Shown here: positions 35,304 through 49,225 of the stretch, in pieces
How the letters are laid out: the number at the start of each line of letters is the position of its first letter
Position numbering within the stretch: position 1 is the first letter of the stretch
Assembly (NCBI GenBank): GCA_037176725.1
Contig: JAZBRS010000035.1
Span: forward strand, 49,920,001-49,984,000
From: Posidonia oceanica
Taxonomy: Eukaryota > Streptophyta > Magnoliopsida > Alismatales > Posidoniaceae
Length of the DNA stretch: 64,000 nt
Direction: 5' to 3'
The notes under the pieces: model-generated
Databases searched by the model: none
What the model was told of the DNA's origin: nothing
What the model saw: the letters and a program-made list of their open reading frames with translations, nothing else
Made by a program: the position numbers and the translations under genes

Positions 35304-35674
35304 CATCACTCAGACCCTAGAGAAGCTGCCTATTGCATCCCCTCTCGGTTAGTATCCTTTGCCCATTGCTGTGCCGGTGCAACAGCTGCTGCTCCCTCAT
35401 TCTTCATCTCTCACTGCACAACATGTCACCAATCCATCCCATGTGCATCAGCACCAGGAGGCATGATGGTGGATCCGGAGGAGCATTTTAATGCGACCCA
35501 TTCGGTATACACGCTACCCACCCCAGCTACACCAGCCTCGACAGCAGTGACCCTCGACGCCCTCCTCACTAGGATCAACGACCTGGAAAGAGCACTTCGT
35601 TTAGTGTAGGGTGGGGACCACCAGTCCTACCAATTCTAGGACCTCTGCTACTTCCCAGAGGCGACACTCCCACC
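35304..35674 (+). pseudogene. Element F: Tat gag fragment
   Basis: Related to C gag at about 58090-58470: the parallel runs through CAACAGCTG, ATGGTGGATCCGGAGGAGCA (the VDPEEHL segment of C), then CAGTCCTACCAATT and GACCTCTGCTACTTCCCAGAG. Several stops and frame changes. Truncated on the left by G and on the right by LTR E', so it is the oldest visible layer here. Confidence 0.75.
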
Positions 35675-36675
35675 TGTGGAATGTGGATTTGGGGTGTGAT
35701 TGATGATGACATCAGCGCTTCCACATTCGTCGACGACAGTTGTGATTGCCACTTGTCGATTTGTGGTGCCAGCTGACAAGGCACCTTTGGGGAGATGTAG
35801 ATGTGGATGCGATGTGGGTCATTGGTTTCACTGGATCGAAGGTAGGATGTCATCCAGCAGTGTCCTCATATTACGTGGCATATTCCTTCCCTTCAAAACA
35901 AATAAAATAGATCAAGATTAGCATATAGGTGTAGTAAATGATCTTAGAAAGGCGATAAATAACATGAACAAATGCAAATAATACTAACCGAGGGTGGTTC
36001 CCCGCATGCATATGCAGTGGCCTATTTAAGGAAATGATGTAATGTAAAAAAAAGTAGAGATTGGAACAAATACTCCCTTCACTCTTGTGCTACGTGGTGT
36101 GGGATGAGGAAGTGGAGTCGTGGACAAAACTCTGGAGGCACGTTTTGCTTAGGATGGGCACGATCTCTTTGGATCTAGGTTTTTTCATAGGGGTTTGACA
36201 GAGTGGGGTTGTGGATCTCTCAGAATCTCAGCACTATATCTCTCAGATTTTCCCAAAACCTCCCTCTAAAAGCCCTCTTCTCTCTTCTAAAAAAGCCTCC
36301 TTCATATTTTCTCAAGCCTCCTCTCTAACTCTAGAGCTAGGAGGTATTTATAAAATATTCCAGCGTCGTATCTCGTTGGAAAATAAGTGGATATTATCTA
36401 GATTTAAATTTAAATCTAATTTTAAATTTTTAAAATTTAAATTAGATATTTTAACTAGTCGTCGTATGTAGCGGCGACAAGCACAAATATTTTATTTTCT
36501 TGGTGCAAAAAATCAATTAAAAGGCAATAAAATAATCTATTTAAGCTAGTCATCTCTATCATAGGCGCTGAGCTCTAAAATTCAAAATATTTAAAATAAA
36601 AAATCCCAACTAATTTGTTACAAACCTAGCAACTGTCTAATACTTAGTCTCCATTTTTAAATTTTTCTCCGTAAC
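35675..36675 (-). mobile_element. E': partial second E-type LTR
   Basis: Begins TGTGGAATGTGGATT like the 3' end of the E LTR at 30901 and shares scattered segments for about 300 bases (TTCCTTCCCTTCAAAACAAA, GGTTCCCCGCATGCATATGC). No primer-binding site on the left, so it is a solo or 3' LTR. It is interrupted at 36675 by element D. Confidence 0.65.
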
Positions 36676-39600
36676 TGTAGTAATCCTGGTGTTCAGATCG
36701 TCCATGCACACTGCCAAAAGCTCGCATGCACCGATCAGAATCAGGCTCACTATAAGCGGCTATGTCCAAGGAGGAAGGCTCAACTCGAAAACACTTGAAA
36801 CAGAGGAGAAAAGATAAGAAAAGAAGAAGATAAGACAATTCAGAGTCGTCACCGTGTCTATTATCGAAAGACAAGGAAAATCAGGGGAAATGCGTGAATT
36901 AACACGCAAAACCAAGCAAGGGATGTAATGCAAAGCAATGCAAAGGAAAACAAATGCAAATGAATGCAAATGATATGACTCATTACTAGGATAAGGGCAA
37001 TATGGTCATTGTGGGCCAAAAGACTAGGCAAGGACTCCTGTTACGTGCGGGGAAGGTGTTAGGCACCCCCGACACGCCCGAGAATCGGTCTTTCTAGGCT
37101 TACGCTCACATACGCAGGGAAATGCAGGTTTGAATGCCTAAGTGCCAATGAATGCCTAAATGAATGCTCAAAGGTGTGCTCTACGTGGTGGGATGCAATG
37201 CAGGGAAGTAAACGTGCAGTCTAAGTGCTCAGCAACGCTATCTGTGTTCCGAACCGGTCGAAACCTGGTTCGTGAGAACTCCAGGTAGTAAGCATCACTG
37301 TCCTATATGCAAATGCAAGCGGAAAAGCAAAACGGCGGTAAAACCAAGCAATGTGGGCGACATGCAAGAGAAAACAGCATAAAACACACAAAACAAAGCG
37401 AGAAACGAGAGCGGCACGCAAAACAGTGCAAAAAAAAGATCAGCACGCAAAACAGTGCGAGAAAATAAAGTAGCACGTGAAACGGTACGGAAAACATAGC
37501 CAGCACGCAAAATGGTGTAAGAAAACAAAGCCAGCACGCAAAACGATGCAAGAAACAGAAGCAGCATGCGAAATGGTGCAAGAAACAGAAGCGGCATGCG
37601 AAACGATGCCAAAAGCAAAGCAGGCACGCAAAATGGTGCCAAAGCGAAGCGGGTACGCAGAACGGTGCCAAAGCAAGCAAAATAAAACATCGATAAAGCC
37701 ATGCAGATGTAGATGCAAAGAGGAAGAGCAAGGTCAAGTAAGGAGAGGCAAACGATGCAAGTGTAAGAACAAGCGCTGCTTAAAGACCACGCAATGTAGA
37801 TGTGAAGACCTACAAAGGGGAAAGGAAGCAAGTGGGAAAATTACCACTGTTCTTGTGACCATTTCCCACCAAAATATCCCACGATATGTCTCACACGCTA
37901 CCAAAAGCTCGCGATGCGATCGGATTGTAGAAAAGGGGGAAGAAAGTCGCAATAAGTAGTGAATCCAGGGGAAACACAACACAAGACACTTAGAGTACGC
38001 AAAAAGGGGAGATAAAGTCGATGGATGAGAAGAGGAGACCTTAATCTACATGCTCAAGGAAACAGAAAGCAAAAACCATGCATGCAACGCAAATGATGTG
38101 CAAATGAATGCTGTGCAAGGGTTCAGAAGGACTTACCTTGGAAATCTGAAGCCTGATCGGAGAAATGCTTGGTCCATGTGAAAGAGTGCTCCACTGGGGT
38201 CGTCCAAGTAGCTTGGTTGAGAAGATCCAACGGCCCAATCAGAAGATATGCTGGCTTCAAGGCAGAGGGGCCAGAACAGGGGAGAAGAATGGATCTAAGT
38301 GTAAAGGAGGTCCTAGGGGTGTGCAAAACAGGTCCTCCCATGTAAATGGAAGCTAAGTATGCTTAAGTGTGTGCAAAAATGCCAAATGCAAAGATGCATG
38401 GGTGCAATGCATGCAAAAATGCAGGAAAAGGACCTAAGAATGACTTTTAGAAAACTTAGGGGCCTATATGCAATTTTTGAAAAAATTAAGGACCTAAATG
38501 CAAAGATTTTGAAAAGTTAGGGGCTTATATGCAAAGTTTTTGAAAATTGGAGGGTCTGAGTGCAATTTTACAAGATGCAGGGTTTAAAATGCAATTTAAT
38601 AAGGTAAACATGTATTTAAATAAATTTTGAAATCATGTGGAGGACTTACATGCAATTTTGAAACATGCAGGGATTGAAATGCAATTTTATAAGCAAAAAT
38701 GTGGTTTTAAATGGTCTATGAATACAAATGAAGGACCTACATGCAATTTTGAAATATGTAGGGGCTAAAATGCAATTTTATAAGCAAAGATATGCATTTA
38801 AATGAGTTTTGAAAACATGCAAAGAACTTATGTATAATTTTAAAATATGCAGGGTCTAAAATGCAATTTTATAAGGAAAAATGCAGAAAAACAGATGCTG
38901 TGCATGCATGCTGAGGTCTTAAGTGCAAAAATCAAAAAGCATGGGGAAAAAATGCAATGTAGTAAGAAAAGATGGAAAATAAATGCTTAAATCAACAGAT
39001 CAGAGGACTAAAATGCAAATAAAGAAAAAGACAGGAAGTAAAATGCAATTTACTAAGGTAAAATCAGAATATTAAATGAGATTATCAACTAAAAGACTAA
39101 CATGCAAAAATGAAAAACTACAGGACTTGAAAATAAAGAGCAGAAACTTAAATGAACTGAGAATGGACTGAAATGTAAATAAAATAAATAACTGGGCTGA
39201 ATGTAAAGAAAAATAAATAAACTGTAACAGTAGAGGACTGGAATGCAATTAAAATAACATGCTAGGCTAGAAATAAATTAAGACTTAAAGAAAAACATAG
39301 CAGGAGGACTAACATGCAATTAGACAGTTTTTTAGGTTTTTCATGCAATTTCATATGATTTAAATTCCAACTTAAATGATTCTTTAACGATGGCAGGACT
39401 AGAATGCAATAAAATAAAAACAAGAGGCAAATATGCAATACTGGCAAAATTAGCTTAGTTAAGAGAAATAAATGAACAGTGAAATCACAGCAGATGAGCC
39501 ACTGTAGCAGATCGCTACCAGTGGCCGAGGACGGCGGAGGGAGGCTGCTGGAGCGGCGCTGAGCGGCTAGCAGCGTTCTCTGGAGGCGTGCAGAGGTCGG

Positions 39601-42600
39601 TGAGGCGTCGGAGGGCTGTGACGTTGCCTGGAGATGGTCGGAGAGCTGGACGGAGGTCTGCAGACTTGCTTGGAGGCAAAGCAGGCGATCGACGCGTCAA
39701 GGAAGCGATCTAAAGGCATGGTCGCACTCCTGGAGTCCATGTGGTCCTCGGACGACGATTGGAAGCCCTTTCTGCTAACCAGAGCGGCGGGGTGAGCTTT
39801 GAGCTCGCCGGAGAAGAAGATGAAGCGGCGGCGTTGACTTCGGCGAAAAGGGCAGTAGAAACCTAGTCTAATGGGCGGAAAAGCTAGAGGGGAAGAGAAC
39901 TAAGCTACTGGTGCAAGGGAGTACCTGATTCGATGGTCGAATCCTTCCCCCGACGTGGGCTGTTTCAGTAGATGCTGGCGAGGCTCGTCCGGTTACTGCA
40001 GAGGTCATCGATGACTTGCGAATGCTTGGAACAACTCCACATGCTGCTCCGATGCTCGCTGAACGTTTGGAACGAAGCTCCGAAGACCGGTGGGAGAAAT
40101 GGGATCAGTGGGTTCACAGCTGGTCACCGGAGGTGGGGGAGGGTGTCCACTGCTCTCTGGCTCAATTGGAAGGTGCCGGCAACTTGCTGGAGGCTTGGTG
40201 AAGGTGTAGGGATGCTTGGTTTGGGTTGTGGAGGCCTGAGGTGGAAGATGGCAGCTGGGTTGATTTCTGGACAGGAAAGGTCGCAGGTGTTTGCTGTGGA
40301 GGATATTGGTTGTGGTGAGGGTGAAGGCCGGGGCTCTGATGTTTTAGGGAGGTGGTGTTCAGGGGAGTTGGATGCTAGAGTTTGGGAAGATTTGGGGCTC
40401 AGTAGTGTCAGGAATTTTGGAAGGTGGAGGTGTTGGGTTCTGAGTTGTATCAGGTGGTGTTGGGGGGTGGTTTCAAGGTGGTTTTGGTCGTGGAATGGAA
40501 GGCTGAAATGCTGGAGTTCTGGGTGGATTTGGGGGAGGAAATGGGAGTGGTTTTACTGCATGTTAGAGGCTTCTGGATTGGTGGAATGGAAGAGGAAGAG
40601 GAGGGCTGAATTCTGCAAGGGATGAGAGGGGGAATTGGGTTCTCTCGGGTGCTCTGGATGCTCTCTCTCTCTGGACGACCAAAGACTGAAGGAGGAGGAT
40701 TCTGAGTGAAGGATTGGGTAAGGAAATGGATGGTTTTGCTGGCTGGAAGGGAGCTGAAGGGAGAAGGAAGTTGCTGGTTTTTTCTGGCAGAGGATGAGGA
40801 AGGAAATGTTGGAGGCTCTCACGCTCGCTCAGGTGTTCTCTCAGAATGCCAAAAAGGTGCTGAAGGAGGAGTGATTGCTGAAGCTTTATCAGGGCTGGGT
40901 TCGGAGCTGCGCGGGCTGTGGATTTTGAAATCCACCAGCGCGAGGATGCTGCTGATGGAGACGAGCGGTGGTCGGAGGCGACGAGCAATTAATGCCCCCT
41001 CGGGAGATCCGCTGAGAGACGAGAGAGGAGAAGGATGATCTGGAGCTGAGGTGATCGGGAGGGAAGAAATTGAATTCGAATGGAGAGAGTTGGCCGCGGG
41101 AGAAGGAGAAGATGTCTGAGGAAGAAGAAGAAGAAGGAGGGAAGGAGGAAGAGTGGCGTGGGCCGGGCCGCGTGAGGAAAAAAAAGAAAAAAAAAGAAGG
41201 AAAGAAAAGAAGGAAGGAGGGGGAGAAGAAAAAAAAAGAAGGAAAAAAAAGAAAAAAAGCCAGGTGCTGGGCCAGACCGAAAAAATAAAAAAAGAAAGGA
41301 AGAAAGAAGAAAGGAAGAAGGGAAGAAAGGGGAAGGAAGGAGAGGAAGGAGAAGAAAAATAAGATAAAATAAAAAATAAAAATAGAAAATAGAAAAGTTT
41401 TGGAAATACTTTTAGAGTAGTTGTGTTTAAATTAGGATTTTAGATTAAGTTTTTAATGGTTGTTTTTGATTAGTTAATTAGGGTTAGAAATAGTTTTAGT
41501 TTTGATTTGAGTTTGGATTTAAGTTTTCTTTAAATTGTTTTTGATTTTGTTTTAAATGTTTGTTAAAATTTTTAATTGTTTTTAGTTATGTTTTTCTTGT
41601 TAAGTCTTCGGGATTTTTGATTAGGCCTTTTAAAGATTGTTTTTAAATTGATTAGGGTGACTTTTAGCTTTTGATTTTAATCTTTTTTCTTAAGTCTTTT
41701 TTATTTGTTTTTAATTTTGTTTGTTAAGTTCTTTTAATATTTTTTAGTTAAGTTTTTATTTCTTGTTAATTGTTTTTTTAATTAAGTGTTTTTAGATTGT
41801 TTCAAGTTTTTGATTGTTTCTTTTTCCTTTTTTGTTAAGTTTTCAAATTGTTTCTTTTAGATTTGTTAAATTAGATTTTTTCTTAATTACTTGTCTTAGT
41901 GTTCTTAATTATTTTCTTTTTTTTTGGGATTTGTTTTTTGATTATTTTTAATAGAGTTTTTACTTTTGGTTTGTTTTGATTATATTTTGGTTTTTACTTG
42001 ATTTTAAAGCATTTTCTTTTTGTTTGTTTTACATTTTTTAGATTGCATTCATGGTTTTTAGTTTTAGTTAGGTTTTTGTTTTTAATTGTTTATTTAAGTT
42101 TTTAATTGTTTCTTTTTAGGGTTTTGATTTGTTTTCCCTTTGTTTTAGAGTTTTAAAGGTTTTTTAAGGGTTTTTTAGAGATTTAGTGGAAGAAAGGAAA
42201 AGGAAAGGAAAAGGAAGAAGAAAAGGGAGAAAAGAAGGAATAAAGAAGAAAGAAAGGAGTTGAAGGAAAATAAATACTAGAAAATCAAGAAATAAGCTAA
42301 AAATAAAATATAAATTTAAATAAAATGCAGAAGAGATAGATGCACAAGGTGGGCCCATAGTCAGGCAAGAAAAGGAGAGAGAAGGGAGTGAAAAGAAGGA
42401 GAATAATCAGGAGAGAGAAAAGAATAATCCAAGAGAGAGAAAAGGATAATTTGAAGAAATGAAGGGGTTAGAGATTTTGAAAAGAGGTGAAATTGGGGAG
42501 TGTGTAGCCTAGGGTCTCTAGTGTTGGACCTAAGGTTTGGGTTTGGATTTGGGAAAGTTTTGGAAGGGTTTTGAGGTGTAGAAAAAGGGTAGTTTTACCT

Positions 42601-42861
42601 AGGTTTTCTAGGATTTTGGGGAATGGTTTTGGTTTGAAATTTTTAAGGTTTTTTGGTAGGTTTGCTAAGTTGGGGATGGTGAGTTTTCCTATGGTTTTTG
42701 GATAGTTTTTGGGCTTGGGAAAGAGGTGTGATTCTAGGTTAAGTTTGGGCTAGTTTTGAAGAGAAGGATGAAAAGGATTGTGTAGGTTTGGACCTAGATT
42801 TGGATCTAGAAGCCACCAGAGGATTCCAATTGATTCAGCCTGTCAAAATGGGGTGTCAATA
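36676..42861 (-). mobile_element. Element D 3' LTR (6186 bases)
   Basis: Minus-strand A-type LTR, collinear with A1 throughout. The 5' terminus reads TATTGACACCCC, a G-to-A change of the usual TG. A polypurine tract (AAGGAGGGGCATC) adjoins it, so this is a 3' LTR and not a solo one. The 3' terminus at 36676 is TGTAGTAATCC on the plus strand; flanking GTAAC (36671-36675) would be its left duplication. Confidence 0.9.
37380..37680 (-). repeat. 30-base minisatellite in D LTR
   Basis: About ten copies of the family unit. Confidence 0.88.
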
Positions 42862-43390
42862 GATGCCCCTCCTTGAGCGAGGTTAAGCGAAGCGAGGCCG
42901 CTGCTCAGAGTTGACAAGACACCCCATCTGACCGGCGGGAGCAGAAGTTTGCTATTGGCGTGAGTTACTTATTCAGCGGATGCACCGAAAGTCGTAGCTC
43001 GTTGCCGCAATGCAAAGTACAGGTGCAGATGGATGAGATGCAATGTATGCAATGCATGCTAATGCAAATGCAATGCAAATGTTAGTGCAAAAGTTAGTAC
43101 AGTTAAGAATGCTGATATAGTACAAGATGATGATGATGTTCGACTAGTATGCAATGCTAGAAAGGAAAGTGCAAAGATGATGCGAAAGAAGAATGCTAAA
43201 AGAGGACCGCGATGTAGCGCAAAGACCCGGCAGGCAAGCCAAACTTGCGCGACAGGGCGACAAAGAAAAGTGCAGCTTGTCCCCGCCCGGGGAGCAAGCT
43301 AGCAAAAGGAGCACGAGGGGAGAGGGGCCGACTCTCCTATCGCAAAGGGATGCGGGACTTTGTCTTCCTGGGACGAAGGTCGCACGAAAA

Positions 43391-43835
43391 GGGTGATAAG
43401 ATGTTGGACTTATCGGCTAGATAGTTTACGGTCCTATCAACCGAAAGCGATAGTTCACGGACCTATCAATCGGAAGCGATAGTTTACGGACCTATCAACC
43501 GGAAGCGATAGTTTACGAACCTATCAACCGGAGGGTGCAGTTGTGAGTGATAGTTACTGGATATCAGCCGTAAAACATGATTGTGCAGGATAGTTTACGG
43601 TCCTATCAACTGGAAGTGATAGTTTACGGGCCTATCAACCGGGAGTGATAGTTTACGGGCCTATCAATCGGGAGCGATAGTTTACAAACCAATCAACCGG
43701 AAGCGATAGTTTACGGTCCTATCAACCGGAAAGGGCATTTGCGAGTGATAGTTACTGGATATCAGCTGTATAACATGATTGGCGCAGCCATAGCTTACAG
43801 TCCTATCAACCGAGAGCGATAGTTTACGGGCCTAT
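43391..43835. repeat. 29-base tandem array with GATAG/CTATC inverted repeats
   Basis: About a dozen units of the form GATAGTTTACGGACCTATC plus AACCGGAAGC, with two longer inserts near 43530 and 43750 (GATAGTTACTGGATATCAGC). Each unit carries GATAG and CTATC arms. Same relative place as the 91-base array of B. Confidence 0.9.
43831..43835. repeat. Candidate target duplication of element C, left copy
   Basis: CCTAT directly before TGTTGACACC. The right copy lies outside the window. Confidence 0.6.
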
Positions 43836-46800
43836 TGTTGACACCCCATTTTGACAGGCTTGAATCAGTTGGAGCTCTCCGGTGACTTCTGGATCCAAAC
43901 CTAGGTCAAACCTACACCCTCCTTTTCATCTTACCCTTCAAAACAAGCCTAAACTTGACCTAAGCTTACACCCCTTTCCCTAACCCAAAACTTAGCCAAA
44001 AACCATAGGAAAACCCACCATTCCCGGCTTAGCAAACCTACCCAAACCCTTAGAAATTCTCAACCCAAAACCACTCCCAAAAACCCTAGAAAACCTAGGT
44101 AAAACTACCCTTTTTCTACACCTCAAAACCCTTACAAAACCTTCCCAAAACCAAACCAAAACCCTAGGACCAACACTAGGAAATCTAGGCTACACACTCC
44201 CCAAATTCCACCCCTTTTCAAAACCTCTAAACCCTCCATTTACTCAAATTATCCTTTTCTCTCTCTTGCATTATTCTTTTCTCTCTCCTCTTTCTCTCCT
44301 GATTATCCTCCTTCTTTTCACCCCTTCTCTCCCTTTTTCTTACCTGACTGTGGGCCCCCCTTGTGCTCCTATCTCTTCTCGATCTTATTTCTATTTTTAT
44401 CTTATTTTTAGCATTTTCCTTGACCTCTAAAAAATTATTTTCTTTCAATTCCTCTCTTTCCTCTTTATTCCTCCATTTCTCTCTTTTCTTCTTCCTTTTA
44501 ATTTCCTTTTCCTTTCTCTTGCTAAATCCCTAAAAATCCTTAAAAACCTTCAAAACTCTGAAACAAAAGGAAAACAAACCAAAACCCTAAGAAAAATAAT
44601 TAAAAACATTAAACAAACAATTGAAAAGCAAAACGTAACTAAATCTAGCTAAAATGGAAAAACTAAGAATGCAACTTAAAAATGCAAAACAAACAAAAAG
44701 AAAATGCTGCAAAATTAAGGAAAAAACTAAAAAGCAATCAAAACAAGCCAAAGTAAGAACCTTACTAAAAAAAATCAAAAACAATTCCTAAAAAGAAAAG
44801 AAAACAATTAAAAAATGCCAAGACAACTAATTAGGAAAGAGAGAAACCTAACTTAATAAATCTAAAAAGAACAATTCAAAAACATGATTAAAAATAAAAA
44901 CAAGCAATCAGAATTTAAAGACACTTAACTAAAAACCTGACAAGAAAACTTAGAGAACTTAACAAACAAAAATAAAGAACAAATCAAAAAAAGATTTAAG
45001 ACTAAAATCAAAAATCTAAAACCCGTTCTAATTAATTTAAAAACAAACTTTAAAAATCCTAATTAACATGCCAGGTACTTAACAAAAAGAAATAATTAAA
45101 AAAAAAACAACTTAAAAGACTTAACAAACATTTAATCAAAATAAAAAACAAATCAAAATAAAAAAAACCCTAAAAACCCTAATCAAAACTAAAACCCCTT
45201 TAAACCTAATTAACTAACTAAAAACAATCATTAAAGAACTTAATCAAAGTCCCAACTTAAAACACAATCACTCTAAAAACCTTTCCTATTTTTATTTTAT
45301 TTTATTTTATTTTTATCTAATTTATTTCTCTCCTTTCTCTTCCTCCTTCCCTTTCTTCCTTTCTTTCTATTCTTTCCTTTCTTTTTTTTTGGCCCAGTCC
45401 GGCCCGTCTCCCCTCCTTCTTTCTCTTCTTTCTTTCTTTTTTCTTTTCTTTCGCGCAGCCCGGCCCACGACCGCTCCTTCTCCTCTTCCACCCTTCTTCT
45501 TCCTCTTCTTCTTCTGTTTTCTTCCCGCGCCAGCCGACTCCCTCCCCCTCTTCAAATTCAACTTCTCTTCTTCCCTCTCGATCCCATCAACGCCAGCGTT
45601 CGGCCACCTCTCTCGCATCTCAGCGGACTTCCGAGGGGCATTAATTACCAGTCCTTTGCGTCGTCCCTTCTCTGTCAGCCGCTGCTCCCGCCGGTGGCAA
45701 TTCAAAAAACCACCGCGCTTCACCCCATCCCTCCTGCATAAAACCAGCACTTCATTCCCTCCTCGATCGCCTTTTCGTCGTCCAGAGAGAGTGAGAGAAT
45801 CCAGAGCCCTGAGAGCATCCGAATCCCCTCCCTCTTCCACTGAAACACTCAGCTCTTCCTCCTCCTTCTTTCCACTGAAACCAGAGCCTCCATCTCCACC
45901 CGAACCACCCACAATTCACCCCCCAATCTCGCCTAGAACTCCAGCACTTCAGCCTCTCCATTCCACGGCCATTCCTGACCCAGAACCACCCAAAGACCCC
46001 TGGAATCCTTACAGAACCCAACACTCCATCTCTTCCAGAATTCCCTACTCCACAGTCCCCAAAATCCTTCCAAACTCCACCACCGAACTCCCCAGTACAC
46101 CAGCTTTCCAACCCACCGAGCCCTCAGCCATCATCTCCCTCACAGCCGGAGCCAACCACAACAAACACCTACGACCAACTCTGCCCAAAAATCAACCCAG
46201 CTGCCATCTTCTTCTCCGGCCCTCCTCAGACCCACCATAGCATCTACACGCCTTCCTCAAGCCTCCAGAAGTTCGCCGGTACCCTCCGGTTGATCCAGAA
46301 GGTAGTAGACACCTCCACCCACCTCAGACGACCAGCAGCCCATCCAAAATTCCGAATCTCTGCTCCGATCGTCGAAGCTTCGCTCCGACCATCCAGGAAG
46401 CTCCGGAGCACTCCATTGAAGAGATCCAGACACTCCCAAGCCGTCGACACCGCCTGCAACCACTGGACGACCACCGCCGGCAAGCACTGGATCAGCCTAC
46501 ATCGGGGGAGCTCTCTGGACGTCGAAACAGGTACTGCTCCACGCCATTAGTTTAGTTTTCTTCTCTTCTTGCTTCTCCGCCTATTAGTTTAGCCTTCTGT
46601 CCCCTCCTGCTCCGAGTCGTCGTCGCCGACGACTCCTTTTCCGGCGAGCTCTGAGCTCGGAACGTCGGAACAGCTGCAGAACTCCCTCCCGACCATCCCC
46701 CGAGAACCGCTCGACCTCCAGGAGTACTCCGGTGGCCTCAGAATGCCACGACGACGCGTCGATCGCCCGGACCGCCTCCGAGCAGGTCTGCGATGCTCTG

Positions 46801-48179
46801 GCGTCTTCTCCGGCCTGCCCCGAGCCCCGTCGCCGCTCCCCGATGCAGCCCAGACCTCCGTCGAGCTCCGGAGAGCATCGCCGCCGCGTCTGCGCCTCTC
46901 CAGCATCCCCTCCCTCCTTCTCCGGGCACTGGTAGCATTTTGCTACAGTGCCTGGTTTTTTTTTCTTCTAATCACTGTAGCTTTATTTTTGCTTACCATG
47001 CTTATTTTGCCAAATATTGCATATCTGCCTTGCTTTATTGCATTCTGGTCTTGCTTCTATTTAAAGTTCATTTAATTTCGCATTTAAATCTTATGATATT
47101 GCATGAAAAACTTAAAAAATTGATTAATTGCATGTTAGTCCTCTAGTAGTTAATCTGATTTAATACTCATATTTTACCTTGATATATTGCATTTCTGGTC
47201 CCTGTTGCTTTTCTTATTTGCACTTTAGTCCTCTGATCTGTTAACTTAGGTCTTTATTTTTCAATTTATCTTACTGCATTGCATCATTTCTCTCATATTT
47301 TCTGATTTTTGCATATAGGTCCTTCATTAATGCACAGCATACATTTAAATGCATATTTTGCTTATAAAATTGCATTTTTGACCCTGCATGATTTAAAAAT
47401 TGCATATAGGTCCCCTACCTGTCATTTAAATGCATATTTTGCTTATAAAATTGCATTTTTGATCCTGCATGTTTTAAAAATTGCACATAGGTCCTCTGCA
47501 TGCTTATAAAAATCATTTAAATGCATATTTTGCTTATAAATTTGCATTTTAGACCCTGCATGTTTTAAAAAATTGCATACAGACCCCTGTTTGCATTCCC
47601 AGACCATTAAGACCACTGTTTTGCTTGCAAATTTGCATTTTAGACCCTGTTGATTTCAAAATTGCATGCCAATCTCCCATATGATTTCAAAACTTGTCCT
47701 GATGCATGTTTACCTTGAAAAATTGCATTTTAAACCCTGCATTTTGCAAAATTGCATTCAGACCCCCCAGTTTTCAAAAACTTTGCATAAAAGTCCCAAA
47801 CTTTTCAAAATCTTTGCATTCTGACCCCCACTTTTTCAAAAATTGCATATAAGTTCCCAAGTTTTCTGAAAAATCATCCCTAAGTCTTTTCTTGCATTCT
47901 GCATGCATTGCATTCATGCATTCTTGCATTTGGCATTCCTTGCACACACTTAAGCATCCCTAGCTCCCATTCACATGGGAGAACCTGTTTTGCACACCCC
48001 TAGGACCTCCTGTACACCTAGATCCATTCTTCTCCCCTGTTCTGGCCCCTCTGCCTTGAAGCTGGGATATCTTCAGATCCGGCCGTTGGATTTTCTCAAC
48101 TAAGCTACCTGGACGACCTCGGCGGAGCACTCTTCAGCATGGACCAAGCAGATTTCAGATTAGGCTTCAAATTTCCAAG

Positions 48180-48185
48180 GTAAGT
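48180..48185 (+). promoter_or_regulatory. Splice-donor-like site in C LTR
   Basis: CCAAG then GTAAGT, a full match to the plant donor consensus, at the same place in A0, A1 and D, GTAAAT in B and GTATGT in A3. A possible acceptor is at 57224 (pyrimidine-rich run then GCCAGCAG), upstream of gag. Splicing is inferred. Confidence 0.5.
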
Positions 48186-48639
48186 CCTCCTGAACCCTTG
48201 CACAGCATTCATTTGCACACCATTTGCATTCCATGCATTGTTTTTGCTTTCTGATTTCTCGAGCATGTAGAATAGGACTTCCTCTTCTTATCTATCAACT
48301 CTGCTTCCTCTATTCGCGTACTCCCAGTGCTTTGTGTTGCGTTTCCCCTGGATTCACCACTAATTGCGACTTTCTTCCTCCTTTTCCACGATCCGATCGC
48401 ATCGCGAGCTCTTGGCAGCATGCGAGACACATCGTGGGACATTTTGGTGGGAAACTGTCACAAAACAGTGGTAATCCTTCCACTTGCTTCCCTTCCCCTT
48501 TGTAGGTCTTCACACCTACTTTGTGTGGTCTTTAAACGGCACTCGTTCTCACACTTGCGCTGTTTACTTCCCCTTTGCTTCTCCTGCCCTTTTTCTTTGC
48601 ATTTGCATCTGCATGGTTTTATCGATGCTTTATCTCGCT

Positions 48640-48950
48640 TGTTTTGGCACCGTTTTGCGTGCCCGTTTCGCTTTTGGCACCGTTTTGCGTTTGGCACCGT
48701 TTCACGTGCCCACTCTGTTTTTGGCACCGTTTTGCGTGCCCGCTTTGCCTTTGGCACCGTTTTGCTTGCCCGCTTTGCTTTTGGCACTGTTTCGCGTGCC
48801 CGTTCTATTTTTGGCACCGTTTTGCGTGCTCGCTTTGCCTTTGGCATCGTTTTGCATGCTGGCTTTGTTTTCTCGCATCGTTTTGCGTGCTGGCTTTGTT
48901 TTCTTGCACCGTTTCGCGTGCCGCTCTCGTTTCTCGCGTTCTTTCGCGTG
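48640..48950 (+). repeat. 30-base minisatellite in C LTR
   Basis: About ten copies of a unit with GGCACCGTTTTGCGTGCCCG; multiple-of-three period gives false ORFs. Confidence 0.9.
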
Positions 48951-49225
48951 TTTTACACCATTTTCTCTTACATGTCGCCTGCATTGCTTGGTTTTACCGC
49001 CGTTTTGCTTTTCCGTCTGCATTTGCATATAGGGCAATGATGCTTACTGCTTGGAGTTCTCATGAGCCAGGTTTCGCCCGGTTCGAAACAAAGACAGCGC
49101 TGCTGAGCACTTAGACTGCACGTTTACTTTCCTGCATTGCATCCCACCACTTAGAGCACACCTATGAGCATTCATTCAGGCATTCATTGGCATTTAGGCA
49201 TTCAAACCTGCATTTCCCTGCGTAT

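Larger units (their letters stand above)
42862..43835 (-). mobile_element. Element D 3' internal region
   Basis: Polypurine tract, then a block shared with B (TTGACAAGACACCCCA near 42915), ATGCAA-rich simple sequence (43010-43100), and at 43275-43299 a hairpin with outer stem GCTTGT/GCAAGC and inner stem CCCC/GGGG. The 29-base array follows. Cut at 43835 by element C. No ORF supported. Confidence 0.8.

Noticed and set aside
45389..46240. 283-codon frame in the C LTR, with a 204-codon relative in A1 (17168-16554).
   Set aside because: Low-complexity S/P/F-rich translation of pyrimidine-rich DNA starting at a TTG; not open in D or A3 in the same way.
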